Source: Heterohyrax brucei (Eukaryota > Chordata > Mammalia > Hyracoidea > Procaviidae). Taken from it: a stretch of 64,000 bases of DNA. Below the pieces are notes generated by a model. The model did no database searches, was not told where the DNA came from, and worked only from the letters and a program-made list of their open reading frames with translations. Where the stretch lies: positions 25,490,001 to 25,554,000 of the forward strand of contig CM053152.1 of the NCBI GenBank assembly GCA_028571685.1, given 5' to 3'. Made by a program: the position numbers and the translations under genes. Positions 33,301 through 43,991 of this stretch are shown here, piece after piece (the first letter of the stretch is position 1; each line of letters begins with the position of its first letter).

Positions 33301-33641
33301 AGAGGGAAAGGACAATGTGTCACACTCCATACAAATCCTAACTTGGTTCCTGTACAATCCAAGTCAGACTTCAGAAATAGTTGTAAATCTTTTTTATATT
33401 TATTAATTCATTGGGGAAGTGTTTTCTTTATTCTAAAATTTGAGGATCTGTTTGAAAGTTTCCTGAGTCTAGAGTTTCATGGAAAAAGGCCGACTGAGAA
33501 TCCAATTGCTCCAGTGATTTGGTGGTGTCTGAGCACAGGCCATCAGCTGCAAACTTCTACCACATCTACAATGGGCATCTCTGCAGAGAAGCAGGGAGTA
33601 CTGGGGACCAAGAAGACACGCTTTCCACCAACACTATTAGA
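30303..33641. other. Mostly single-copy non-coding sequence
   Basis: About 3.3 kb with few recognisable repeats. The longest frames (165 codons minus at 30981-31478; 163 codons plus at 33202-33693, which runs into an AfroSINE) have no domain, repeat or compositional sign of coding. An old MIR may lie near 32090-32230 (weak). A degenerate TG tract is at 31857-31905. This is a reasonable place to look for conserved regulatory elements. Confidence 0.5.
31857..31905. repeat. Degenerate TG microsatellite
   Basis: Mixed gtgcgtatgtg and tgtgtgcgtg words, with no uniform run longer than a few units. Confidence 0.75.
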
Positions 33642-33845
33642 ACTGTTGTCAGGTGCCAACCAGTCTGTTCTCACCCATAGGAACTCCATGTGACAGAGTG
33701 GAACTGCCCCATAGAGTTTTCTAAGCTATCAGCTTTATGAGAGTAGATTGCCAGGTCTTTTTTTCCATGAAACGACCGAATGAGTTCAAACTGGCAACCC
33801 TCCAGTTAGTAGCTGAGTCTTCAACTATCGCCCCATCAGCGCTCC
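33642..33845 (-). repeat. AfroSINE, long form
   Basis: Antisense copy from ctgttgtcaggtgcc to ccatcagcgctcc, with the long-form middle (gagagtagattgccaggtc). First of five antisense AfroSINEs in 1.2 kb. Confidence 0.88.
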
Positions 33846-33992
33846 TTCACTATTAGGACTAGTTGCTGGCAAACGGACGGAAACATCCAAACACACTTGT
33901 GATTAATCCAATCACCTTGTTAACAAACAGAAAGCAAGGATACCAGTCCTACTTATTTCCTGCTAGTTAATGAGTCCAAATAACAGTAAATA

Positions 33993-34160
33993 AAAAAACC
34001 AAACCAAACCCACTGTTGTCAAGTCAATTCTGACTCGTAGGGACTCTACGGGGCAGAGTAGAACTGCCCCATAGAGTTTCCAAGGAGTGCCTGGTGGATT
34101 CGAACTGCCAACCTCTTGGTTCGCAGCCATAGCACTTAACTACTATGCCACCAGGGTTTC
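33993..34160 (-). repeat. AfroSINE, short form, well preserved
   Basis: Antisense full copy from the tail (aaaaaaccaaacc) through ctctacggggcagag and tggattcgaactgcc to tgccaccagggtttc. CpG sites are retained and divergence from the family pattern is low, so it looks relatively young. Confidence 0.95.
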
Positions 34161-34187
34161 AAAATTTGGTTAGCAGGCCATAAAATC

Positions 34188-34336
34188 AACCAAACCAAAC
34201 TCATTGCTGTTGAGTCTATTTCAACTAGTAATAACCATATAAGACAGAGTAGAACTGCCTCAAAGTGTTTCCAAGAATCGACTGATGGATTAGAACTGCT
34301 GACCTTTTAGTTAGCAGCTGTAGCACCAGAGTTTCC
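34188..34336 (-). repeat. AfroSINE, short form, diverged
   Basis: Antisense copy from aaccaaaccaaactc to gcaccagagtttcc. It is more diverged than its left neighbour, and the head is shortened. Confidence 0.88.
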
Positions 34337-34484
34337 AAGTAGTCCATATTCTGACTTTATTTCATTTATAGAGTTTCTCCACCACAAATGCAAAAAGATT
34401 CCTGAATTGCTTGCCTTATAGTGTCAGTCTATTGATTGATTATCTAAAAACAGACCCACATTTCCTCTTAATAGTACAACATGA

Positions 34485-34645
34485 AACAAAAAAACAGTTG
34501 CCAACAAGTTAATTCTAAGTAACAGAAACCCCATCTGTGGTAACCATGCTCCCTATGATTTCCAGGCCTTTCTCCTAAGGCCCTTCTGGCCGGGCTTGAG
34601 CCACCAACCTTGCGGTTAGTAGTGGAGTACCTCACAGGAACTCCA
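34485..34645 (-). repeat. AfroSINE-like copy, old and rearranged
   Basis: The order is antisense tail (aaaaaaacagttgccaacaag), a long-form-like middle (tccaggcctttctcct) and a head (ccaccaaccttgcggttag). It is the most diverged member of this cluster. Confidence 0.65.
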
Positions 34646-34668
34646 TTGTGAACTAGCCGTTGCTCTAT

Positions 34669-34837
34669 AAAACCAAAACCTGAACTCCTCACTGTCATAT
34701 CAGTTCTGACACACAGCAACCCTATAGGACAGAACAGAATTGCCCCATAGAGTTTCCAAGGAGTGCCTGGTAGATTTGAACCTCTGACCTTTTGGTTAGC
34801 AGCTGTAGCATTTAATTGCTATGCGCCCAAGATTTCC
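34669..34837 (-). repeat. AfroSINE, short form
   Basis: Antisense copy from aaaaccaaaacctg to atgcgcccaagatttcc, with the deletion join (gtttccaaggagtgcctgg). Confidence 0.92.
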
Positions 34838-35635
34838 ATTGCTACATGGATTTCAAATAAGTGTGTCCTTCGGGGGTGCCAGAGAAATAAGAACACAAAT
34901 CTACCTCCAGGAGAGGAGGCTTGAGGAGAAGGATGAAGCTAAGAAAGGGGAATGTGACAGCTAAGTACTGGGAAAATAGTCCTTGCATCAAGCCTGCCAG
35001 ACAACGGGAGCCAGCCTCCCAGGGAAGTTGTGGATGGTTAGAGATGGTTAGAGATGCCTAGAAGGAGGCCTGGCTGGAGCAGTGGAATCTTACCATAGGA
35101 AACAACAGTGTTCTGACAAGGGAGAGGAGAGGAGATTAAGAGATCGTTCCAACTCCAATTTCTAACAATCTGATTAGGCTATAGAGATAAAAGAAAGAAT
35201 ATTTGAAACAGGAATAAAATTGACAAAAAACTAGAAGAGAGGATAATGTTCAGGAACACAGTTGGGAAACACTAGGAATTCCTAATCAGCATTCTGCCAC
35301 TAGTCCCATCTGTAGCTACCAGAGAGAGGTAGATTTCTGACATTACCCATGAAGGGGAGCCCAAAACCAGCTGAGCGGAAGGGAAGCCCCTCTCAACTCA
35401 CTTTGAATAACCTTGAGGACTGGAGACCCTTTTGTCCAAGTAGATGCTGAGAGAGGAAAGACTGAGAGACTGAGACCAAGTAGGAGCTAAGGTTCCTTTC
35501 CTTGTGTGGTTTATCTATTCATTCTCATTTTTAATCAACACAATCCTGTCCCAACAGTGGCTTCCCCCAGTGGAAAAGGCCAGACTTAAGCTCCCAACCA
35601 CTTTTTTTTTTTTTTTTTGCAAGGAGTATCAGACA
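34838..35635. other. No gene; poly-T tract at the right end
   Basis: Spacer with a small tandem word (gatggttagaga, about 35034-35055) and an 18-base T run at about 35602-35619 just before the next AfroSINE. No gene seen. Confidence 0.5.
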
Positions 35636-35773
35636 GCCCAGGTAGTGCAGTGGTTAAGTTCTTGACTCATAACCAAAACGTCAACAGTTTGAATCCACCA
35701 GTTGCTCCTTGGGGCAGTTCTACTCTATCCTGTAGGGTTGCTGTGAGTTAGAATGGGCTAAATGGCAATAGGC
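35636..35773 (+). repeat. AfroSINE, short form with extra loss
   Basis: Sense copy with head (ggtagtgcagtggttaag), then gttgctccttggggcag, so the ggaaactctat segment is also missing. It ends at aaatggcaataggcta. Confidence 0.88.
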
Positions 35774-35945
35774 TACCAAAGATTCTGAAGCATAATTTTC
35801 CTGATTTTTAGCCTGCATGGTCATAGATAAGCTGAATAGCCACTCTTATTAAAGCTAATATAAACCTCCCAGGTCAAACATTTAAACTGTGTAGCACTCC
35901 CGAAGACTAAGCAAGCTCCATGTACTTATAACTGAGTATATACGT

Positions 35946-36012
35946 GTGAAAGACAGACAGACAGAAAGACACAGAGAGAGAGACAGAGAGAAATAGAGAG
36001 AAGGGAAACAGA
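35946..36012. repeat. GACA/GA simple repeat
   Basis: A run of agacagacagac followed by gagagagagacagagag words. The minus-strand frame over it reads a Ser/Leu/Phe-rich low-complexity peptide and is not a gene. Confidence 0.85.
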
Positions 36013-36897
36013 GAGATGACAGGAGACATTTCCATACTTTTATGGGTTTTATTTTTAAACTGGCTTAAAGAACTGTGTGACCTGAATTGAGAGCGAACCG
36101 GGCTCTGAAATGGCAGTTTTTCCTGAACATGTACAGACAAAGGAAATAGTTTCCTTACCGAAAGGAATCACTTGAAAGCTTTCAGGCCAGACACTGCTCA
36201 GGCTCCGATTTCCTTTCTCTGAGCCCTTTGATGAACAACTCATATGGAGACTCGAGCATCTTGCGCCTGGTTTGAATTTAAGCTGTTGCTGACTTTAGTG
36301 GAAAACTTTCATAAACTCAATTCAGGCTTTCTTCCTTTCCCCCACCAGTGCTGCCCAGTTTCAGTTCTGGCCCTGGACGTTCATCCTGAATCATTCCTTC
36401 TCTGCATGATCGCTGTTGTCAACCGAACAGAAGGCAAAATTTCCCCCAAAGAGAGCGAATTCCTTCTGGCCCTTCCTTCTGGAGCTCTCAGGCCTGCCAT
36501 TCCCCTGCAGGGGCAGTCTGCGAGGGAGGTAGAGGTGGAGGGCAAGCTTGCAGGAAGCAGAATGGAACAGGTGCAAAGCTTTTAGGAAACTGCTGGGGAG
36601 TTGATCCCTCTGGGGCAGTGTCCTTATTATGGTGACAATACTACATGGACCCCATCCAGTACCATGCAGAAGCCGTATTCTCCAGGTGCCAAATTCCTTC
36701 TTCAGGAATGAACTGGCCAATGAGTAGAGCTTTAAAGCAAAGCCTTTATCCTCACAATAAGGTTGGCTGCTGGTCACTTGAGAACTGTGTGCTGAGGGGA
36801 GCATTTTCCTTCTCCTTGCTGGATCCTTTGGTGAGAAGCAAGAGTCTGGGATTCCCAGAACATTTTGTTCAGAAACCTGCCCTATCTTCAGGAATGT
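36013..36897. other. Non-repetitive stretch with long overlapping chance frames
   Basis: The longest frame of the window (188 codons, minus, 36391-36957) lies here and overlaps plus-strand frames of 113 and 115 codons. Its translation shows no known domain, and its 5' end reads through a MIR fossil, which argues against a gene. I treat it as non-coding. Confidence 0.55.
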
Positions 36898-37080
36898 GTA
36901 GTGAAAAGCAAGAACTTTGGAACCAGTCCAGTCTGTATTCACACCCAGTTCTGCCACTGAAGTGGGTAATTTTCAGGGAGCAAGTAACTTAATCTTCCTG
37001 ATCTTCAGCTTATCTGTACATTTGAGATATCAACCTCAATTTAAAGGTACTTGTGAGGATTAAATGAGTTTTCATTTCTG
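36898..37080 (+). repeat. MIR SINE, well aligned
   Basis: Clear MIR order: aactttggaaccagtcc, cccagttctgccactg, gcaagtaacttaatcttcc, and ttgtgaggattaaatgag at the end. Confidence 0.88.
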
Positions 37081-37849
37081 AAGTTCTCTGGTTTTATTCA
37101 GGTCTTCCTTGTAGACTTTATGCCCTTGTCTATAAGCTTGCAAAATCCCCTGGTTCTAAGTAACCAAAATGATAGTGTCCATCCCAAGAATGGTGACTCG
37201 CAGGATATCCCTAGGGTCTGTGGGGTCTGAAGCACATGGCATTGTATGTGCCTGCTCCTGTGATGTTTATATAGACACGGCGGATTTAGATGGATTCCAA
37301 AGGCAGTTTGAATATAAGATTACAAAGGGAAAATGTTGAAGGAATTATGTGTGGAAGCAGGAGAAGAGTCCACCCTGCTTGGCCCCATGATGGCACAGTG
37401 GGAAGTTCTGACATCATTGTCATGCATTTTGCAGCATCAGCTGCTTGCTGCCAGCTGCACGGGACCCAGTGGTTTCCTGAACGACAACGTTCAGCATGTG
37501 CTAAACCCTAGCAGCACACAAAGACCCTGGGGCCAGTGTGACCATCCTTATTGGCCACAAGCTTCAAGGGTGATGAACAGGAACACTTCTCTATTGCACA
37601 AATGAAAGTTTCTGAACTTCGGGTAGCTTATTTTCCACAAACTCCCTTTAAAACTACAGTTATAAACCAGCCAAGCAGATTATATTAGCTCTTATGATGG
37701 TATGCATTTGACAGTCACTCACACATTCACTACAGTTAAAAAATATATAATCTGTTTATATATATACGTACATATACACACATACGTATACGGGGTGGAA
37801 CTACATAGTTGAGGCTTCATCTTAAATGTAGACCATGAGTGTGAAAAAG
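37081..37849. other. No gene; AT microsatellite inside
   Basis: Non-coding spacer with a mixed TATA/CATA tract at about 37740-37795. Two overlapping frames (37290-37605) are unconvincing. Confidence 0.5.
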
Positions 37850-38310
37850 TTTGCTGTGCTGCTATCGCTACAAACCTAGTGGCTTAAAGCAACACACATT
37901 TACTCTCATGCAATTCTGAAGGCCAGAATCCAGCACAGCTTCACCAGGTTAAAGCCAAGGTGACAGCAGCGTTGGTTCCTTCCAGAAACTGCCGGAGAGA
38001 ATTCATTCCCGGCCCCTTATGGATTCTGGTTACTGCCAGCATTCTTTGGTTTGTGGCTGCATCACTCCAATCTCTGCTTCCGTGGTCACGTTGGTTTCTT
38101 CTCTTCTATAGTCAGGTCTCCCCCTGTTTCTCTTTTATAAGGATAGTCGTAATAACATTTAGGGCTGGCCCAGATTACCCAAGATAATTTAACCATCCTG
38201 AAGCGTTTAACTTAATCAGATCTGCAAATTCTCTTTTGCCAGATAAAGTAACATTCACAGATTCTAGCAATTGGAACGTGGCTTCTTTGGGGACCAGCCA
38301 TCCCCCTACA
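37850..38310 (-). mobile_element. MLT1-like MaLR LTR
   Basis: Antisense MLT1 order: tgctgctatcgctacaaacc, gtggcttaaagcaacac, aattctgaaggccagaatcc, cttttataaggatagtcg, agattacccaagataattt. The chance frame at 37960-38187 lies inside it. Confidence 0.82.
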
Positions 38311-39772
38311 AATGAAAACTCCACTTCATTAACAAATACTAGCAGTTGTCATGTTTCTTTAAAAAAAAAAGTGTTCCTGGCTCAACTGAACAAACAATTC
38401 TTTAGCCTGATTTTTTTCTCCATTTGAATTCTATAATAGGCTGCAAGACTTGTGTATTACAGGAGCATCATTTCTTGAAGATGTCCTTGTGTCTGCCGCC
38501 TCAGAAAGGGAACTGAGAAGTAGATTCTAAAGATATTAGTCAGCTAAACCTTGCTTTCCTTTTTGCAAAATTACTGTCCACACATACTATAGTCATTTTC
38601 CATCAAATCTAAACTGATAGTATGCTTGAGGTCTAGCAGGAAAGCATATGCTTTTCCAGACACAGAAAAACCTAAACTTGTACCTCGCTTAAGGAATAGA
38701 ATGTGGCATTTAAGCTGGGAATCTCTGCCCAGCTGAAAAACAGGAGGTTGAAAGGGGACAGCCTTTTAAAAGTCACTCTGATATAACCCATTCCCCAAAC
38801 AATTCATTTTGGGGTCACAGTCATTGTTTGCAGATGGCATAACATTTATTATTACAGCGTCCCGGGCATCTTGGATTGGTAACAGAGGCATCTGTTCCTC
38901 AGGGCATGAGCAGAGTTGATAATGTCTTCTCACCCTAGGCCCACTGAACTTCAACCACCAAGACAGTGGTTGACATTATGACTTTGTAACACCTGTCATT
39001 GTCTGTCACCCCTGAAGATAAACTCTCTTGTGACAGGTTTCTCTGTCACTAGCCACTGATACCATTTTATTCCTCTGCTGTTTTAGAATAGCTTTGGAGT
39101 CCCTGACACTGCTTGGCTCGCTGAATTTGGTCAGATATTCAAAGCTGAATTCACAGCCATCAAGAATCTTAGTATTCTGGGGGAAAAATTAATCAGAGGA
39201 CCTGGACAGGGTAAGACTGTCAGAGAAACTGCAGATCAGCAAAACAATGAAAACCCCTTGACTCCAAGCACATCTGCCGTGTATTTAATTCTACCTTCTT
39301 GCCAGGTCCTGAAAACCCAGGCTGGGGGACTTGGGAACAACACTGGTCACCAGTGCAGGAGACTGCAGAGGTGAACCACCTGACAGGTTGCTGACTGGCT
39401 TCCCTGACGTGTGACCCAGGGGCAGAGCATAGTGACCGCAGAGGGGCCGCCGTGAGCTAGGCAAGGCAGGGTACTGTCGGGGGACCGCTGCTATGTTGTC
39501 TTGACTTATTTTAGTTGGTTGTTGCTCTGCCAGCTGGCTGCAGACCAGAGGCAGCAAATGAGTGTTTAGCTCTTCTTTGGGGTTCTGATCACAAGATGAC
39601 ATTCAAGAGATACTGACATTGGAGCGGAAGTGGGTCAGCAAGTTCCTGGGTGGATTCTCACATCCACATTCCAGGGTCAAGTTGAAAACAGGCTAAGTAC
39701 AGGAAAGTTGGGTTTTGGGAAATGCCAGGAAGACCTTCATTCTAGAGCCCTACCCATTTCTCCCACCTCATT
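38311..39772. other. No gene or repeat recognised
   Basis: About 1.5 kb. The 103-codon minus-strand frame at 39291-39602 has no recognisable similarity. Confidence 0.5.
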
Positions 39773-39814
39773 TCCTATGAGTCACAATTGACTCAACGGC
39801 AATGGGCTTTTTGG
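39773..39814 (+). repeat. AfroSINE 3' tail fragment
   Basis: Only the last about 40 bp are present (tgagtcacaattgactc, aacggcaatgggcttttt). Extreme 5' truncation. Confidence 0.8.
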
Positions 39815-40059
39815 ATCTCCCGTGTCATCCTACTCTACCCACAATATTTAGCACCAGGATTGCATCGGATCTCCTTTCAGTGTCTTTTCACTGTTCTTTA
39901 CTCTCCTTGTCTTTTTCACCTCTTTTAAGTGTTGCTGTCTTTTGGAAGATTTCTTGGTTTCTCTAGTTTGAATTAGTTCACCCCTCCCTGGATCTCCCCT
40001 AGCTTCCCAGAGATTGTTTACTACATGAGCTGCTGGGATAATCTGTTTATTAATCTATC
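39815..40059. other. No gene recognised
   Basis: CT-rich non-coding spacer before the L2 fragment. Confidence 0.4.
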
Positions 40060-40155
40060 ATTCCTGCTAGGCTCAAACCCATATGAAGGTATAAATTCTG
40101 CCACTGGATCCCCAGCCTGGCACATGGTAGTTATTTAATAAATGTTTCGTGAAGA
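40060..40155 (+). mobile_element. L2 LINE 3' end fossil
   Basis: Ends with the L2 pattern: ctggatccccagcctggcac, then atggtagttatttaataaa, then tgtttcgtgaag. Confidence 0.75.
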
Positions 40156-40270
40156 GATGGCATCTTTATCTAAGATACCTGTTTGTGGTGCAGACCTGGG
40201 CCATCAACAGCCTCCAGCAGGTCTAGAGATAACTGCATTTATTTAGGAGAGTGTCTTTGGGTATTGGGCC

Positions 40271-40272
<2 letters not shown>

Positions 40273-40341
<69 letters not shown>
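40273..40341. repeat. Compound (TG)n(GA)n microsatellite
   Basis: About 18 TG units (40273-40308) switch without a break to about 16 GA units. Uninterrupted runs suggest it is length-variable. The 60-codon frame across it encodes Cys-Val and Arg-Glu runs and is an artefact. Confidence 0.97.
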
Positions 40342-40345
<4 letters not shown>

Positions 40346-40659
40346 CTAGAAGGAGAAATCTGTGAACATTCAGGATTTCATACACAAGGTCTCTTTATTT
40401 TTGTTTTTAAGAAAAGTGGCCTCAACAAATTTATTTATTTTTGAGGTGAAACCAGGGGTGCAGGAGAAGCAAGAAGGCAACCATTTACATACTAAACACA
40501 AGAAAACTAGGCTTTTACGGGGATGCCACCAAGAAGTCTGCCAGTGCAGATGTTCCATACTGACGCATATACACCAACCCCATCAAACGTCTCCTTGGGA
40601 AAAGTCTAAGAGCAGAGACAATAACCTTCCTAAAGATTCCTACATTTCCTCTGTCCTCA
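40342..40659. other. No gene or repeat recognised
   Basis: AT-rich spacer. The 101-codon frame at 40362-40667 has no recognisable similarity. Confidence 0.45.
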
Positions 40660-40930
40660 TTAATTAGGCTGAGACATGAGATTTGTTTTGGTCAATGGAC
40701 TGCAATTGGAAGTGACCTGTGTCACTTCTGGCCCAAAGCATAGAGAAATAGGCTTGAATTCTCCAAGCACCCTTCCCCTGCTGTGGTGATCATGGAGGGC
40801 TCATGTTTCAGTGGCGGGACAAGAGGATCAAAGCTACCTTGATCACTGAGTCACTGCATGGAGGATAGCTGCCTTGGAGAGTTGCCCAAAAGCACAGCAT
40901 ATTGCACATGAGTGAAAAGTGAATGTTTGA
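40660..40930 (+). mobile_element. Ancient LTR-like repeat, family not named
   Basis: The pattern ttggtcaatggactgcaatt, gaagtgacctgtgtcacttc, ctgagtcactgcatggagg, agctgcc recalls a common old mammalian LTR/ERV3-class repeat. A related start is at about 44640-44940. Confidence 0.5.
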
Positions 40931-41242
40931 TGTCATAAGCCATCAGGCTGTGACTAGCCTATCATGACTATAGGAGACAAGTCAGTCTATGTTGCTTCCT
41001 TCATACTTACAAAGGAGATCACTACTCAGTGTAATAGCATGGAGATGATTGTGATGCCGTGAGTAGATTGACTTTTCTGTTCTGCTGTGAGTAATCAGTA
41101 TATGTTTCTGTGAGAGTCCAAAGAACCTGATGGGCTGATGCACTCAGGGTGAAATCAGTGAGTGTGTTGTAGAAAATTCAGAGGAGAACTAACATCTGGG
41201 ACTTTAAGCATCTGTAGCCTTTTTTCCTACAGGGCAGAATGA

Positions 41243-41289
41243 GGGGAAACTTTATGAGGCAGTTCTACTCTGTCCTATAGGCTGCTATG
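41243..41289 (+). repeat. AfroSINE internal fragment
   Basis: Only gggaaactttatgaggcag, ttctactctgtcctata and a short remainder are present. Both ends are missing. Confidence 0.75.
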
Positions 41290-41384
41290 TCTTTTCCTTC
41301 AAGATGGATTACCTAATAAGCATGGGAAGCACAGCCTTACCTGTGCTTACTTACTAGTTTGCATTCAACAATTTTAATACCATA

Positions 41385-41705
41385 TCACGAAATGTAATAC
41401 AGGAGTCTCAACAACCACAAAACCAACCCTGAAAAAGGTGAAGAATCAACTCACAAAGAAGGTCACAGAACAGGCTAATAAGAACAACAGAGAAAACATC
41501 AACACAAAAATAAACATATCACAAAGACAGCACTGAACACATACCTATCAATAATTACATTAAATGTGAATGGACTGAATGCTCCGGTAAAGAGACATCG
41601 AGTGACATTTTGGATCAAAAAACATGACCCATTTATATGTTGCCTACAAGAAACTCACCTTAGACTTAAAGATATGAACAAACTAAAAATTAAAGGATGG
41701 AAGAA
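41385..41705 (+). mobile_element. L1 internal fragment (ORF1-ORF2 spacer and ORF2 start)
   Basis: A short sense slice of L1. It reads the spacer, then the ORF2 beginning (cctatcaataattacattaa, translating to SIITLNVNGLN-like), and stops soon after gatatgaacaaactaaaaat. It has neither a 3' end nor a 5' end of L1, so it is a fragment left by deletion rather than a normal 5'-truncated insertion. Confidence 0.85.
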
Positions 41706-41734
41706 CAATTTTACATGGGTTTCAACACATCTTT

Positions 41735-42010
41735 GATGTATAACTTTGGTATGGTGAAAAAGGTGAAATTGTTTTCTACAGGTTAGTAAGTAATCATAAG
41801 TAAACCTGTGCTTACCTGGCTCATTGAGTCATCTCTCCCTGTCAGGGATAGTATATTTAAAAAGAAGCTTTCATTCTGCAGGAAGGTTTTGTGGGGCTGA
41901 GAGATGCCAGCTGTATCTAGAAGCAAAATTTTTGACGTGGTGAAAAATGTGAAATTGTTTGCTCCAGACGATCTGGTAAGCAAGGTAAGCACTATACTTA
42001 TCTTGCCTGA
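41735..42010 (+). repeat. Two imperfect copies of an unnamed segment, about 189 bp apart
   Basis: A segment with tggtgaaaaaggtgaaattg at about 41753 recurs as tggtgaaaaatgtgaaattg at about 41939, each followed by a gta-agta/gtaagca word. The similarity fades beyond about 45 bp. It may be part of an unrecognised dispersed repeat or a local duplication. The 80-codon frame at 41904-42146 covers the second copy and is not convincing as a gene. Confidence 0.5.
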
Positions 42011-42349
42011 TCTGCCCCTGCCATCCTCACACAGCTTCCTGAATTACAGCCTCACAAATCAGTCATCAGTTGATAAGACAGAAATGATGGAGGGTGGTGG
42101 TGAGATCACGTATTTGACATTAGGGGATGACTTGCACAGGCCTTAAAAAAGATTCTATTCTTCACAGCATCCTTTGACCTCTTACATGTGTTCATTATTT
42201 TATACTTATTAAGCATAATAAGTAAATAGCAAGTATTTACTTGCTGCATACCTGTTTTCTTGGCCAGCCTCCTGAATGCATCCATCGCATATGGAGGTTG
42301 ATCAGTAGCCGTGGGTCACTATAACCTGATTCAAGTGACAAGCTTTCAA

Positions 42350-42395
42350 ATAGAGCAAGTGCTCAATGTGCATTCTTTGAATGAATGGACAAAAT
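42350..42395 (+). mobile_element. L2-like 3' tail
   Basis: gcaagtgctcaatgtgcatt and ctttgaatgaatgg match the L2/MIR3 terminal words. The upstream part is too degraded to follow; the area 42011-42349 otherwise holds nothing I recognise. Confidence 0.5.
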
Positions 42396-43991
42396 CATTG
42401 AGTGCCTATCTTAAGACATCCATCTCCAATCTTGCAAACATGAAATTCACTAACCTGAACTAAAGAAAGGAATTACCTTTTAAGAAAACAGCTACCTGGT
42501 TGTCTGTGTCAGGATCCCTTAGAAATATTCCAGAATTGCTTTTTCTCAGAAAAAAAAGTAATTATTATGTAGACCTAGACTGGAAAAAATAGGTTGATTT
42601 GCAAACTGCCTTAAAATACACGGTACTCTCTCTCATTCTATGAGCTCCACGGGGCTTTTCCTATTAAAAATCTCAGCTCTGCTTCTTATCACCTTTGCCC
42701 TCTTCCCTGCTTTGACTTTAAATTCAGTAAGACAGTCTCCCTGGAGACTATAGATCCTAGTGTCATGTGATCTGGCCTACTGGGTAGTACGACAGAAGGA
42801 AGCAAAAGGGGACGCTAACCTTGCCTTCCTCCCTTCCATGCACACACCTCCCCACTGGATGCCTGGGACATACAGTGAGCCACGCTCAACAATCTGAGTA
42901 AGACCTGCGAGTTTATGTGAGCTAATCATTATTGGCAGGATTGATTCTGAACTGAAAATGGAGCTCAGAGTAGCAAGATCTCTGGAATTGGAAAAGATCT
43001 GGTAAAATATATACATATTTAAGTTGCTTTTATTTTTTCATCTTTTCTTACTATAGAATTAATACTTGTTTATTGTGAAAACAAAGCCAAAACCACACAG
43101 AAAGAAAGAAAAATCATTAACAATCTCATCAGACACACGCTGATCTTAATTATTTATTTGGAACTTTCTGTCTGTGAATGCGTGTTTAAGTATAATCACT
43201 TACCTGTATTTAAAATTTAACATTATCTTAATAATGGAATTCAGAATGTGTTTTCTGGAGACAACTGCATTTGTTTAGAAAAGTGCGTTGATGGATTGCT
43301 CAAAGTTGGACAGCATGACACTGAAATCATGGTTGACAAAGAGGTGGTTAGGCTGCTGATGCCAAGAGTTACACCTGGACTTGTGACAACAGCACAAGGA
43401 CATTTTGAAAGATTTTAGGAAAATCTGACATTCAATTCAGATTGTTCTTTGACTTAGAGCCGAAATCTCACCCTTCTCACCGTTTCCCTAAGTGTCCTGT
43501 GAGACTTCCTAGGAGACATCAAGTAGAGGACCTTTGTCCCATTTGTGTGGTGATGCACTGGGGTAGCAACCAAGGACAGCACAGGAAGGACAAGATCACC
43601 GACTCACTGACCTACTTCAGCAACTGCAGGAGCTCAGAGCCAGCACCAGAGAAGAAAATAGAAAGCTGCCATTACCCCCTATTCCCTGAATGTCCAAACC
43701 TTGGAAAGTGAGTCCCTGGAGAGAACAGAAAAAAGGTAAAGAGTGTGGGATGGAACTGGAATAAATTTAATTGGAATTTCAAAGGCCAAGTGCTTTGGCC
43801 TTCATCAAGGTTGTATGTACATAGTTTTATAAAAGTGGTATCATATTATTTCTGCTATTTTACACTCTACCTATTTGAATTTTACACCCTAAACATTTGG
43901 ACATTTCAAAGCTATTTGTGACAATGCACGTCCATCAGTATCATTTTAGCGGTAACCATGATAGAGATGGAGTAGTTGGTTGTAACGTTAC
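42396..43991. other. No gene or clear repeat
   Basis: About 1.6 kb. A weak old-repeat-like stretch (gtggtatcatattatttctg, near 43838) may be part of an ancient LINE. Frames of 79-89 codons lack similarity. Confidence 0.45.

Noticed and set aside
33202..33693. 163-codon plus-strand frame
   Set aside because: The C-terminal end lies in an antisense AfroSINE and the rest shows no similarity.
33993..34160. Possible tRNA genes in AfroSINE heads
   Set aside because: The heads have A-box and B-box-like words (for example gttcgaatcc-type) but no cloverleaf with acceptor stem. They are tRNA-derived SINE promoters.
36391..36957. 188-codon minus-strand frame, the longest in the window
   Set aside because: No recognisable domain, overlapped by plus-strand frames of similar length, and its N-terminal codons run through a MIR fossil. 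A long frame in GC-richer DNA is expected by chance.
40183..40365. 60-codon frame with Cys-Val and Arg-Glu runs
   Set aside because: Translation of the TG/GA microsatellite.
42396..43991. Faint old-LINE or DNA-transposon similarity near 43838
   Set aside because: Too few matching words to assign a family or boundaries.
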